Of a stretch of 33,924 nucleotides of DNA, positions 9,114-16,924 are shown piece by piece. The notes below the pieces were generated by a model. It was not told the DNA's origin and made no database searches. It worked only from the letters and a program-made list of their open reading frames with translations. Made by a program: the position numbers and the translations under genes. This stretch comes from Planctomycetota bacterium (GTDB lineage Bacteria; Planctomycetota; Planctomycetia; Gemmatales; Gemmataceae). Location: assembly GCA_018970845.1 (NCBI GenBank), contig JAGWVO010000002.1, positions 1 through 33,924 on the forward strand, given 5' to 3'. Position 1 is the stretch's first letter, and every line of letters begins with the position of its first letter.

Positions 9114-10540
9114 GGCGTCACCGGAACCGGGAGGGCGGGGATGTCGTGGAAGAAGATCCACGAGATGGCGAGCGCCATCCAGATGATGAACCCGAAGATG
9201 GAGACGAGGTAGACGAGCACCAGCCGGCCCATTCCCGGGGAGGCGAGCCGGCGCAGGTCGGTCGCCATGCCGATGGAGAGGAAGGCGAGCGCGAAGAGGG
9301 GCTTGCGGAACGCCTCGGTCTGTCCTTCCACCAGCTTGATGCCTCCGAGCGTTGCCGGCCACTGGTTGCCAAGGAACATCAGGCCCAAGAAGGCGAGGAA
9401 ATACCCGACAAGGAACAGGGGCATCCTTTCGATGATCTCCATCCAGCGGACCTTGTCGGCAGGCTCCGGGCGGAACCAGCGCTGCCAGGCGACCGCCAGC
9501 ACGAAGCACCAGACGCCGATGAACAGGTCGATGAACACCTTGATGAGGGTGGTGGTGGCCACCATGAGGTTGCCCGGGCCGGGCTGGTAGAGCGCCTCGG
9601 TGACGGCCCCGGCGGCGACGGCGGCGCCGTCGGTTTTCACGGCCAGTCCCATCCAGGCGGCGGCGACCATGGGGTGTTCCGGCAGGAGCCAGCGGGCCAA
9701 AAACGGCAGCACGACGAGTTCAATCGTGGAGAACACGACCACGAGCGACGAGACAAGCACGGCCACCCCCGAGCGGGCGCGGATCGCCGCGCCGGTGGCC
9801 ATCGCGGCGGAGACGCCGCAGATGCTGATGCCCGAGGCCAACGGCGCCGACCACTCGCGCGGAAACCGGAAGACGGTTCGGGCCAGCAGGTAGACGAGGC
9901 CCCAGTACAGGAGATAAGCCTCGGCGATCGCCGCGACACCCCGCAGCAGAACCCGGCTGGCGGCGGCCTGCTGGCCGAGGGTCTTGGCGGCGAGGCTGAC
10001 GCCGACGAGCACGATGGCGGTCTTGATGAACAGCTCGGTGCGCGCGGCGGGTGCGATGGCGATTGCCGCCCGGGGAAACAGGTTTCCCAAAACCAGCCCG
10101 GCCGCCAACGCCACGAGGTAGCCGGCCTCGCCGGTGAGGCCCAGGCGGAAGGGAAGGATGAACTTCCTGTCGTCGGTGGCGGCGACGCAGGCCTGGTGCC
10201 CCAGCAGATAGGCTCCAAGGCCGAGAAGCACGACGGCGAGTGAGGCTCCCAGCGACGCGGCCAGGGGCCTGCCGAGCGCCGCCAGGCGGGCCGTGAGCAC
10301 GGCGGAAACGGCGGCAATGGTGGCGACCAGGGAAAGCCAGCCCGGCACCTCCCACGCGACGGGCCGGACCGCCTTGGCCGGAATCACCCATTCCTCGAAG
10401 CGGGCGGCCCAGCCGAGCGGTTGCGCGCCCGCCAGCCCGAACAGGGCGAGCGCCACCACGCCCAGGCCGATGGCCAGGGCCCAGGCGTCGTCATTGGGCC
10501 TTGGGGCCCGCTGCTGCATGGTTTCGGACATGGCGCTCAC
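9110..10540 (-). CDS. YeiH-type putative sulfate exporter family membrane protein
   Basis: A 476-residue polytopic membrane protein of the YeiH/Cons_hypoth698 family, often called putative sulfate exporters although the substrate is mostly untested. Family-like segments: a conserved helix IKTAIVLVGVSLAAK, the SGISICGVSAAMATGAAI block, VKTDGAAVAAGAVTEAL, TTTLIKVFIDLFIGVW, and the terminal FLSIGMATDLRRL. The N-terminal 100 residues carry three extra hydrophobic stretches ahead of the core, so it is longer than typical members. The GTG at 10540 overlaps the DUF1080 stop (GTGA); ATG 10531 is an alternative. The small peptide gene follows by an ATGA overlap. Export of sulfite or sulfate cannot be concluded from sequence. 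Confidence 0.85.
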   Translation of the reverse strand: MSAMSETMQQRAPRPNDDAWALAIGLGVVALALFGLAGAQPLGWAARFEEWVIPAKAVRPVAWEVPGWLSLVATIAAVSAVLTARLAALGRPLAASLGASLAVVLLGLGAYLLGHQACVAATDDRKFILPFRLGLTGEAGYLVALAAGLVLGNLFPRAAIAIAPAARTELFIKTAIVLVGVSLAAKTLGQQAAASRVLLRGVAAIAEAYLLYWGLVYLLARTVFRFPREWSAPLASGISICGVSAAMATGAAIRARSGVAVLVSSLVVVFSTIELVVLPFLARWLLPEHPMVAAAWMGLAVKTDGAAVAAGAVTEALYQPGPGNLMVATTTLIKVFIDLFIGVWCFVLAVAWQRWFRPEPADKVRWMEIIERMPLFLVGYFLAFLGLMFLGNQWPATLGGIKLVEGQTEAFRKPLFALAFLSIGMATDLRRLASPGMGRLVLVYLVSIFGFIIWMALAISWIFFHDIPALPVPVTP

Positions 10541-11268
10541 TTGGCCGATGGAACCAGGGGCTTGATCTCACGCACCCAGATGTTGCGGAAACGCATCGGA
10601 TTGCCGTGGTACTGGAGGTCGATCGGTCCCTTGGGCGGATGGGCCGCGTAGCTGGGCGGCTTGTCGAAGAAGGTCCCGCCCTTGAGTTCGGCATGGTTCT
10701 GGATGAGCACGCCGTTGTGCAGGGCGGTGATGTGCGCGGGGCTGGCGAGCTTGCCCGCGGAATCAAACCGGGGCGCGGTGAAGATGATGTCATAGGCCTG
10801 CCACTCGCCGGGCTTGCGGCTGGCGTTCACAAGCGGCGGAAACTGCTTGTAGATGGCGCCGGCCTGGCCGTCGAAGTAGGTGGGGTTCTCGAACGAGTCG
10901 AGCACCTGAAGCTCGTAGCGGCCCATGAAGTAGACGCCGCTGTTGCCGCGGCCCTGGCCCTTGCCCTCGACCTTCTCGGGCGTGGCCCATTCGATGTGGA
11001 ACTGGCAGTCGCCGAACGACTCCTTCGTGCTGATGCCCGTCTTGGCGGCGGTGGCGACCCCGTCGGCCACAATCCACTTGTCGCCGTTCTTCCAGGCCGA
11101 CAGGTCTTTCCCGTCGAAGAGCACGATGGCATCCGACGGCGCGCCACCTAGCGTTCCAGGCGTCACCACCTTCGGTTCGGGCCAGTTGATGCCGCTCTTG
11201 TATTCCTGGGAGCGGGCCGGCAAGGCGACGAGCACAAGGGCGATCGGCAGCAGTCGGAGCGGGGTCAT
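10537..11268 (-). CDS. Exported DUF1080 (3-keto-disaccharide hydrolase / LamG-like) protein
   Basis: A 243-residue secreted protein of the DUF1080 family, a concanavalin-like jellyroll fold common and much expanded in planctomycetes. A signal peptide is visible at residues 1-20 (RLLPIALVLVALPARS). The core has the family start AIVLFDGKDLSAW and the central GNSGVYFMGRYELQVLDSFENPTY, which is diagnostic. The end is PIDLQYHGNPMRFRNIWVREI, also diagnostic. Members are annotated as 3-keto-disaccharide hydrolases or glucan-binding proteins; the actual substrate here is unknown. The ATG at 11268 gives the signal peptide directly. The gene is coupled to the YeiH-like transporter downstream, an unexpected pairing. 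Confidence 0.9.
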   Translation of the reverse strand: MTPLRLLPIALVLVALPARSQEYKSGINWPEPKVVTPGTLGGAPSDAIVLFDGKDLSAWKNGDKWIVADGVATAAKTGISTKESFGDCQFHIEWATPEKVEGKGQGRGNSGVYFMGRYELQVLDSFENPTYFDGQAGAIYKQFPPLVNASRKPGEWQAYDIIFTAPRFDSAGKLASPAHITALHNGVLIQNHAELKGGTFFDKPPSYAAHPPKGPIDLQYHGNPMRFRNIWVREIKPLVPSAK

Positions 11269-11395
11269 GGCAAGGTCGTTCCTGGGAGTGGCGGGAAACG
11301 AAAGACTCGATTCTACCGCCACGCCCGCCCCGCTCCAGTCCCGCGCGGCCCCGGCCCGAATTCCCAAGGGGGTGAACGGGTTGATGGCCCGCGGT

Positions 11396-11428
11396 GGCTC
11401 CTCGCTTCGTTCGGGGCTCACAAGGCGC
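11396..11428 (+). repeat. Dispersed repeat, single-arm copy
   Basis: The segment with core CTCGCTTCGTTCGGGGCTCA followed by CAAGGCGC matches the left arm of the inverted repeat at 22044-22078 with a few substitutions. It lies in the 365-nt gene-free stretch 11269-11633 between the divergent DUF1080 and VOC genes. Apart from this copy I see no feature there; the promoters of both genes should be in it, but no convincing -35/-10 pair is visible. Confidence 0.5.
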
Positions 11429-11633
11429 AACTGGCGGCGCCGTTCCCCGGTCTTTTGCAACCCAACTTCATCGCGGTGGATGGGAGGAAGGGTCGATCCC
11501 GATTCCCGAAATGCGAAACGGCCACCGCCTTTCGGGTATCTTTCAAGTTCCAAGCCGCGTCCACGGGTGGAGCGGGGCGACATGCCGGTTGGTGATCCGC
11601 TCCGAAATCGGCCAAGGGGCCCGGGAAAGGGAG

Positions 11634-12002
11634 ATGGCCATGGGGTTCGTGAGCCTGCTGACCCAACGCTACGACGACATGGCGGCGTTCTACCGCGACA
11701 GGTTGGGTGGCCGCGTGGAGAAGTCGTGGGATCGCGCGGGGGCGCGCGGCATGTTGCTCGACCTCGGAGGCCTGCGCGTGGAACTGATGGACGCCTCGCG
11801 GGAAAAGGCCGCCGCCATCGCCGGGGAACATGGCGGGCGGGTCCACCTCGTGGTCGAGGTTTCGGGCCTGGCGCGGCGCGCCCTGGCCATGGGCCTGCCG
11901 GCGCCCGCGACAACCTCGTGGGGCGCGAGCCTGGTCACGCTTGCCGACCCCGACGGCCTTCCCGTAAGCCTGCTGGAATGGAGCGGTACCCCTCAGTCCT
12001 GA
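11634..12002 (+). CDS. VOC-superfamily (glyoxalase-like) protein
   Basis: A 122-residue protein with the vicinal-oxygen-chelate fold pattern. It has an N-terminal FVSLLTQRYDDMAAFYRDRLGGRVE, a central MLLDLGGLRVELMD strand pair, a second half LVVEVSGLARRALAMG, and a terminal TLADPDGLPVSLLEW. The family includes metal-dependent lyases, dioxygenases and resistance proteins. No specific reaction can be assigned, because the usual His/Glu metal ligands are only partly apparent. ATG 11634 follows a GGGAAAGGGAG stretch; ATG 11640 is an alternative start. The 3' end overlaps the convergent ubiX gene by 10 nt. Confidence 0.8.
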   Translation: MAMGFVSLLTQRYDDMAAFYRDRLGGRVEKSWDRAGARGMLLDLGGLRVELMDASREKAAAIAGEHGGRVHLVVEVSGLARRALAMGLPAPATTSWGASLVTLADPDGLPVSLLEWSGTPQS

Positions 12003-12589
12003 CGGCCGGGCGCCGGTATCTCCTCGCCCCACCGCCTGAGCCCGGAAACCTCGATGTCGAACAGGTCGAGCACGCGGCCGACAGTCTGCGTGATCATGTC
12101 GTCAATGGTCTTGGGCGCGGAATAAAGGGCCGGAACGGGCGGGAAGATGATGGCGCCGGCCTCGGTGGCGGCGGTCATGTTGCGGAGGTGGATGAGGTTC
12201 AGGGGCGTCTCGCGCGTCACCAGCACAAGTCGCCTGCGTTCCTTGAGGGTGACATCGGCGGCGCGCGAGACGAGGGATTCCCCCATGCCGGTGGCGACCT
12301 CGGCGAGGGTTTTCATCGAGCAGGGGATGATGACCATGCCGATCGTCCGGAACGATCCGCTGGCCAGGGGAGCTGCGATGTTTCCCGGGGCATGGTTGAC
12401 ATCGGCCAGGCCGCGGAGTTCATCGGCCGACATTCCGGTTTCCTGGGTCCTGGTGATGTCGGCCGCCCGCGAAACCACGAGGTGGCTCTCCACGCCGGTT
12501 CCCTTGAGCATTTCAAGCAACCGGGCCGCGTAGGCGATTCCGGTGGCTCCCGTCACGCCCACCACCAGGCGCTTTTTTCCGCCCGCCAT
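11993..12589 (-). CDS. ubiX: UbiX-type flavin prenyltransferase
   Basis: A 198-residue protein of the UbiX/Pad1 family, which makes prenylated FMN from FMN and dimethylallyl phosphate. This is the cofactor of UbiD-type decarboxylases. Diagnostic segments: the N-terminal phosphate loop VGVTGATGIAYAARLLEML, the central IGMVIIPCSMKTLAEVATG, then RRLVLVTRETPLNLIHLRNM and GAIIFPPVPALY. Length matches the family. I chose ATG 12589 because a GGGGGG run lies 7 nt upstream in the mRNA; GTG 12610 would add seven residues. No ubiD partner gene is in the window, so the decarboxylase it serves is elsewhere. The 3' ends of ubiX and the VOC gene overlap. Confidence 0.92.
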   Translation of the reverse strand: MAGGKKRLVVGVTGATGIAYAARLLEMLKGTGVESHLVVSRAADITRTQETGMSADELRGLADVNHAPGNIAAPLASGSFRTIGMVIIPCSMKTLAEVATGMGESLVSRAADVTLKERRRLVLVTRETPLNLIHLRNMTAATEAGAIIFPPVPALYSAPKTIDDMITQTVGRVLDLFDIEVSGLRRWGEEIPAPGRQD

Positions 12590-12602
12590 CGTGTCGCCCC
12601 CC

Positions 12603-12629
12603 TTGGCCACCGTTCCCCGAGCGTATACT
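12603..12629 (+). promoter_or_regulatory. Possible promoter of the stress-type cluster
   Basis: A TATACT hexamer at 12624-12629 (five of six matches to the -10 consensus) lies 54 nt before the hydrolase start in the ubiX/hydrolase divergent gap. The only -35 candidate, TTGGCC at 12603-12608, has a short 15-nt spacer and weak match, so this is tentative. Confidence 0.3.
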
Positions 12630-12682
12630 AGGGCGGCTAGCCACGGCCGTCGGCTTCATCCTCCCGTTATGGAGGCCGGATC

Positions 12683-13354
12683 ATGGTCGTGGCAGAGCAA
12701 ACTGTCGGCATAAAAGGCCCGGGCGTCAGGCTCGAGGGAATCCTCCGGGCGCCACCGAAGTCCCGGGGCCTTGTGATTTTCGCCCATGGCAGCGGAAGCA
12801 GCCGGCATAGCCCGCGCAACGCCCTTGTCGCGGAAGTGCTTGGCAAAGCCGGCCTGGCGACGCTCAGGCTCGACCTTCTCACCGCCGACGAGGAGATCGA
12901 CTCCCGCATCGTGTTCGACTTGGAAAGGCTGGCGGAGCGTCTGAATTGCGCCTCGGCCTGGGCCGCCGCCGACCCGGAACTGGAAGACCTGCCGGTGGGC
13001 CTGTTCGGCGCCAGCACGGGCGCGGGAGCGGCGCTGATGGCCGCGGCGCGTGATCCGCGGCGCGTTGGCGCCGTGGTTTCGCGGGGGGGAAGGCCCGACC
13101 TGGCGCTCGCGGAACTGCCCCGGGTGCTCGCCCCCACGCTGCTGATCGTGGGTGGCGACGACCACGAGGTGCTCGAGCTCAACAGGATGGCCTACGAGAG
13201 GCTGCCGTGCCACGCGCGGCTGGAGGTGGTTCCCGGAGCCACCCACCTGTTCCACGAACCCGGCGCCATGGAGGAGGTCGCGTCCATGGCCCGGGACTGG
13301 TTCCTGAGGTTCCTGCGACCATTTCCTGGAGAATCGACATGCGCCAAGACCTGA
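12683..13354 (+). CDS. Alpha/beta hydrolase, dienelactone-hydrolase-like, with intact triad
   Basis: A 223-residue serine hydrolase of the dienelactone hydrolase-like type often fused or linked to COG1926 phosphoribosyltransferases. The oxyanion strand is IFAHGSGSSRHSPRN. The nucleophile elbow GASTG places Ser111. The acid is probably Asp160 in VGGDDHEV. The base is His188 in ATHLFHEPG. The segment VSRGGRPDLA is shared with the paralogue at 18305-19000. GGAGG at 12671-12675 supports the ATG. The 3' end overlaps the phosphoribosyltransferase start by 16 nt, so the two are probably co-translated and may act together. The substrate is unknown. It is soluble, with no signal peptide. Confidence 0.87.
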   Translation: MVVAEQTVGIKGPGVRLEGILRAPPKSRGLVIFAHGSGSSRHSPRNALVAEVLGKAGLATLRLDLLTADEEIDSRIVFDLERLAERLNCASAWAAADPELEDLPVGLFGASTGAGAALMAAARDPRRVGAVVSRGGRPDLALAELPRVLAPTLLIVGGDDHEVLELNRMAYERLPCHARLEVVPGATHLFHEPGAMEEVASMARDWFLRFLRPFPGESTCAKT

Positions 13355-13998
13355 TGTTCCGCGACCGCGAGCACGCGGCGCGCCTGCTTGCCGTGGAGTT
13401 GAGGGACAAGGGCTGGGGCGACATCCTCGTCCTGGGGATCCCCCGGGGGGGCGTTGTCACCGGCGTCACTCTGGCCCGCGAACTCGACGCCGACTTCGAT
13501 GTGGTGCTGGCGCGCAAGCTCCATTCGCCGGGCCATCCCGAGTTGGCGATCGGGGCGGTCGCCGAGGGAGGGCACTGCCACATGGATGGGGCGGTGTGCG
13601 CCGTCGTCGCACCGTCACCGGCGTATGTGGATGAGGAGAAGGCCAGGCAGATGGCGGAGATCGCGCGGCGGCAACTGCTGTTCAGGGGCAACGACGAACC
13701 GCAACCTGCCGATGGCCGGACAGTGATCGTGACCGATGACGGCGCGGCGACCGGATCGACGCTCATCGCGGCGCTCATGGCGGCGCGGGCCCGAAGGCCC
13801 GCCTGGCTTGTCGCCGCCGTGCCCGTTTCAGCTCCCGACAGCCTGCCTGAAATTGCTGTCCATTGCGACGAGGTGGCTTGCCTGTCCTCGCCCGAGGGGT
13901 TTCAGGCTGTCGGCCAGTATTACCGGGACTTTGCGCAGGTGGGCGACGATGAGGCCGTCGACTTGGTCCGCCGATACCGCGCTGCGGCGCGCGCCTGA
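13339..13998 (+). CDS. COG1926-type phosphoribosyltransferase
   Basis: A 219-residue type I phosphoribosyltransferase-fold protein. The N-terminus MFRDREHAARLLAVEL and the block LVLGIPRGGVVTGVTLAREL then VVLARKLHSPGHPELAIGAV are typical of the COG1926 group. The PRPP-binding loop is VIVTDDGAATGSTLIAAL, with the acidic pair and Thr-Gly-Ser intact. The substrate base is unknown for this group. In many bacteria the same domain is fused to a dienelactone-hydrolase domain; here the two are separate genes overlapping by 16 nt, in hydrolase-first order. ATG 13339 follows GGAGA at 13328-13332. Confidence 0.87.
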   Translation: MRQDLMFRDREHAARLLAVELRDKGWGDILVLGIPRGGVVTGVTLARELDADFDVVLARKLHSPGHPELAIGAVAEGGHCHMDGAVCAVVAPSPAYVDEEKARQMAEIARRQLLFRGNDEPQPADGRTVIVTDDGAATGSTLIAALMAARARRPAWLVAAVPVSAPDSLPEIAVHCDEVACLSSPEGFQAVGQYYRDFAQVGDDEAVDLVRRYRAAARA

Positions 13999-14100
13999 AG
14001 CTCGCCGGATCTGAAAGATCGTCATTCCTCAAGGGATGGGATGTGGCGGCCCGGACGGGAACAACCCGCCGGCCGTCCGCAAACCGGGGGGGGATGATCG

Positions 14101-15225
14101 GTGCGCCACCTTCAGCCGTCCGACTTGGGGGACCTCTGCCTCGACCATGTCCCCCCGTGCGTCTCGATCTACTCTCCCGGGCACCCCGGAGGCTCCGAGG
14201 AGGACGCCACCCATTGGCGCAACCTCGTCCGCGCCGCGGACGGCCTGCTGGCCGGCCAGGGCGCCTCGGCCGCCGAGCGAGGCAGGCTCATGCGCCCGGC
14301 GACGAACATCCTCAAGTCGATCGGGGTCTGGCGCGATCCCGGGCTTGGCTTGGCCTGCTTCTCCTCTCCAGCCTTTTCGTTGGCGCTGCGGTTGCCGGCC
14401 ACCCCGGCGCCGCTGGTGGCGGTGGGCGGGCGTTTCCGAGTGATGCCGCTTTTGGGAATGGTGGGCCGCTGCGCGCGGTTCCATTTGCTCGCCTTCAGTT
14501 CCAACGGGGCGAGGCTGTTGCGCTGCGAGTCCGGCCGGGCCCGACAGATCGACATGCCCGGGGCGCCGGCGAGTCGTGAGGAGGCGGTTCCGGCGCACGA
14601 CCGCGACGACGCCATATCGCTTCACACGGTCGCCCCGGGGTCGATCGCGGGAGCCGGCGTCATGTACCACGGCCATGGCGTGGGCATCGACGATGCCAAG
14701 GACCTTACCCTTCGCTATTGCCAGAAGATTGATGAGGCGGTGATGGCCGCGCTGGAATCCGATGGCACGCCGCTTTTGCTGGCCTCGGTGGCCTCGCTTT
14801 GGCCGGTTTACCGCGAGGCGAGCGCGCATCCGGCGATCGCGCCGGGAGGCATCGCCGGCAATCCCGACCGGATGTGCGACAACCATCTCATGGAAAAGGC
14901 GATCGCCTTGCTCCAAGGTCAGGGAAACGCGGCGCGAGACGAGGCCGTTGAACAGGCTCATGCCCTCGCAGGCACGAAGCGGGCCGAGAGTGACCTGAAC
15001 CGACTCGTGTCGGCGGCGGACGCGGGCAGCGTGGAAACCCTGCTGGTGCGCGAGGGATGGCCCGAGAATCGCGAGGGCCTGGCGATGGACGCGCTTGAAG
15101 TGGCCGACCGGGTGGTCTCCACGACCATCCGGCACCGGGGCCGGGCGTTCCTGGTTCCCGGCGCGATGATTCCCGGTGGAAATCCGCTCTTTGCCATCTT
15201 CCGAAAGGAGACAAATCATGATTGA
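14101..15225 (+). CDS. Bacterial archaeo-eukaryotic release factor-like protein (BaeRF family)
   Basis: A 374-residue soluble protein with the layout of BaeRF proteins, bacterial homologues of eukaryotic release factor eRF1 domains proposed to act on ribosomes under stress. Family-like segments: an N-terminal CVSIYSPGHPGG, the middle FHLLAFSSNGARLLRCE, the GHGVGIDDAKDLTLRYCQKIDEAV motif, PLLLASVASLWPVYREAS, and a C-terminal TTIRHRGRAFLVPGAMIP. Which BaeRF subfamily it belongs to cannot be fixed by eye. The GTG start at 14101 follows a poly-G ribosome-binding region ending about 7 nt upstream. Its neighbours (phosphoribosyltransferase, Hsp20, kinase) fit a stress role, which is inference. The stop is at the edge of a strongly AT-rich stretch. 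Confidence 0.75.
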   Translation: MRHLQPSDLGDLCLDHVPPCVSIYSPGHPGGSEEDATHWRNLVRAADGLLAGQGASAAERGRLMRPATNILKSIGVWRDPGLGLACFSSPAFSLALRLPATPAPLVAVGGRFRVMPLLGMVGRCARFHLLAFSSNGARLLRCESGRARQIDMPGAPASREEAVPAHDRDDAISLHTVAPGSIAGAGVMYHGHGVGIDDAKDLTLRYCQKIDEAVMAALESDGTPLLLASVASLWPVYREASAHPAIAPGGIAGNPDRMCDNHLMEKAIALLQGQGNAARDEAVEQAHALAGTKRAESDLNRLVSAADAGSVETLLVREGWPENREGLAMDALEVADRVVSTTIRHRGRAFLVPGAMIPGGNPLFAIFRKETNHD

Positions 15226-15355
15226 TAACATGAATAATTTCATAATTAAGTTAAATTTTGTTGACAGCTGACCTTATTTTAATTAATAATAAATTAACCA
15301 AAATTTCTAAATTGTGTTTACTTTCCATGCTTCCCGAATTAACTTTTTCCGCTCC
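15218..15355. other. AT-rich island in the BaeRF-kinase gap
   Basis: Base composition drops abruptly: 15241-15300 has only 12 G or C in 60, against roughly two-thirds GC in the surrounding genes. The island starts at the last codons of the BaeRF gene and ends near 15355. It makes up the first third of a 478-nt gene-free region (15226-15703). The rest of that gap has normal composition. It contains open frames (for example 15314-15700), but none looks like a protein family, so I do not call a gene there. Confidence 0.7.
15261..15290 (+). promoter_or_regulatory. Sigma70-like promoter inside the AT-rich island
   Basis: TTGACA at 15261-15266 is a perfect -35 hexamer. AATAAT at 15285-15290 is a five-of-six match to -10, with an 18-nt spacer. 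It points towards the kinase gene that begins about 400 nt downstream, implying a long leader. The surrounding AT-richness raises the chance of a random match. Confidence 0.4.
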
Positions 15356-15703
15356 TTGGAGATGTTGCATGAGCGCCGTGGTCTGGACCGAAGTCGGCAT
15401 CGGCGACCGGTCCAACTGTTTGCAGGGCATCAGGGAGTCGAACGGCAACGCTGTTTCAACCTTGGATCACAGCGTAGGGAAGAACCGCCCTTTCGTTTGG
15501 ACAATGGGGATGAACTTCCCCGCGGTCGCCAACCGCCAGCCAACGCCGGTCCTGTCCGGCAATGGCCGTCGTCCCATTCATTTCCCGGTGCCTGGCGCAC
15601 CCTCGAGTTGACAAGGAAACTCCGTGGCGCGGGTCAGGATACCCGCGCCGGTAGTCGGCACGGATGCGGAAACCCAAGTCATATACGCATCCGGATATGA
15701 AAT

Positions 15704-16924
15704 ATGTGCCAGCCATCCTGCCCTGATGACCCATCCTGCCCCGACGACGACACGCTGTCGCGGTTTCTCTCGGGCAACCTCCCGACGCGCCACCGGGAGG
15801 AATTGGAAAACCACATCGAGGAGTGCCCGGGTTGCTCCGCGCGACTGGATCAACTGTGGGAGTTGCTGCCCCACACCAGGCTCGCGATGGCGGAGCCGCC
15901 TCTCGGCACGCCGGAATGGGCGCGCGACTGGATCAAAACCGGAACGCCACTCCTGACACCCAAGCTGAAGCCCCCTCTCAAGGAGGGCGACCTCGGGCGC
16001 CTGTCGCGTTACCGCGTGATCGACAAGGTGGGCGAGGGGGCCTCGAGCATTGTTTTCCATGGCTATGACACGGTGCTGGAACGCCATGTCATGCTCAAGG
16101 TGTTCCGTCCCGGGGTTCCGGGATGCTTTTCGCGCAAAAACGGCTTCAAGCGGGAAGCCCGGGCGATCGCCCGCATCAGCAACGACCGGGTGGTGCGCAT
16201 CCTCGACTGCGACCGCGACGGGCCCACGCGTTTTTTGGTTCAGCCCTACACGAACGGGAAAACCCTGAACCAGTTTCTGGATGATCGTGGCGAGTCGCTG
16301 AACCAGGAGGAAAGCCTGCGGCTGGCGCTGGAAATCGTCGCCGGGCTGGAGGCGATCCACGCCACGGGGCTCTGCCACCGCGACCTCAAGCCCGAGAACA
16401 TCCTCGTGCGGATCGACGATCGGGGAGAAGTCCACGCGTTGCTGTTCGACCTGGGCCTTTCCACCCTTCCGATCCGGCACGCGGGCACCGCCGGCTACAT
16501 GGCGCCTGAAATCGAGGCCGGGCACCCGCCATGGCCGGAGGGCGACCTGTTCTCGCTGGGGCGCGTGCTCGAGCGCCTCCAATGGGCGTCGCGCAAGCCC
16601 TGGAGCAGCCATCAGGTCCGGACGATCCAGTGGCTGACCAACACCAATCCGCGGCGGAGGCCGAGCCTGGCGCGGGTGAGGGAATGCCTGAAGGCCCGCG
16701 GCACCAGCTGGCGCTGGGTGGCGCTGGTGCCGCTGTTCCTGGGAATCCCCGTGATATTTTTTGATAATATTAAATATAAATTTAATAATTTTATATTAAA
16801 AAAAATTTTATCCAGCCATGAAAGCCACTCCGTTCCCGGCGCATATGAGAGCGGCTGCGACTCCGGGGAGTCGCCGGGAGACCAGACATGGAAACCACCG
16901 TCTACTTCAGCGACGCCGAAATGA
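15704..16924 (+). CDS. Membrane Ser/Thr protein kinase with N-terminal zinc-finger (anti-sigma-like) domain
   Basis: A 406-residue fusion. Residues 1-50 form a cysteine-rich, anti-sigma-type zinc finger ending in H37-x3-C41-x2-C44, a putative zf-HC2 motif like that of anti-sigma factors. A Hanks-type kinase domain follows from about 103: glycine loop VGEGASSIVF, catalytic Lys132, helix C Glu151, HRDLKPEN with Asp227, a DLG (for DFG) at 249-251, and AGYMAPE. All key residues for phosphotransfer are present. A membrane helix at about 343-362 is followed by a basic segment encoded by an extremely AT-rich patch, then a Ser/Pro-rich tail that overlaps the next gene. A zinc finger plus kinase near an ECF sigma gene suggests regulation of that sigma factor; this is inference. 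Confidence 0.9.
   Translation: MCQPSCPDDPSCPDDDTLSRFLSGNLPTRHREELENHIEECPGCSARLDQLWELLPHTRLAMAEPPLGTPEWARDWIKTGTPLLTPKLKPPLKEGDLGRLSRYRVIDKVGEGASSIVFHGYDTVLERHVMLKVFRPGVPGCFSRKNGFKREARAIARISNDRVVRILDCDRDGPTRFLVQPYTNGKTLNQFLDDRGESLNQEESLRLALEIVAGLEAIHATGLCHRDLKPENILVRIDDRGEVHALLFDLGLSTLPIRHAGTAGYMAPEIEAGHPPWPEGDLFSLGRVLERLQWASRKPWSSHQVRTIQWLTNTNPRRRPSLARVRECLKARGTSWRWVALVPLFLGIPVIFFDNIKYKFNNFILKKILSSHESHSVPGAYESGCDSGESPGDQTWKPPSTSATPK
16752..16815. other. AT-rich patch inside the kinase gene
   Basis: About 64 bases encoding the end of the membrane helix and the following FDNIKYKFNNFILKKILSS segment are almost pure A/T; 16771-16800 contains no G or C at all. The frame is maintained. Flanking kinase sequence and the next gene are GC-rich. 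Confidence 0.75.

Noticed and set aside
11269..11913. N-terminal extension of the DUF1080 frame to 11913
   Set aside because: The extension is Arg/Pro-rich, overlaps the VOC gene antisense, and ATG 11268 begins a clean signal peptide.
15258..15700. Two open frames of 117 and 128 codons in the gap before the kinase gene
   Set aside because: They start in the AT-rich island and run through GC-rich DNA without any domain, ribosome-binding site or coding-like codon pattern; treated as leader or non-coding.
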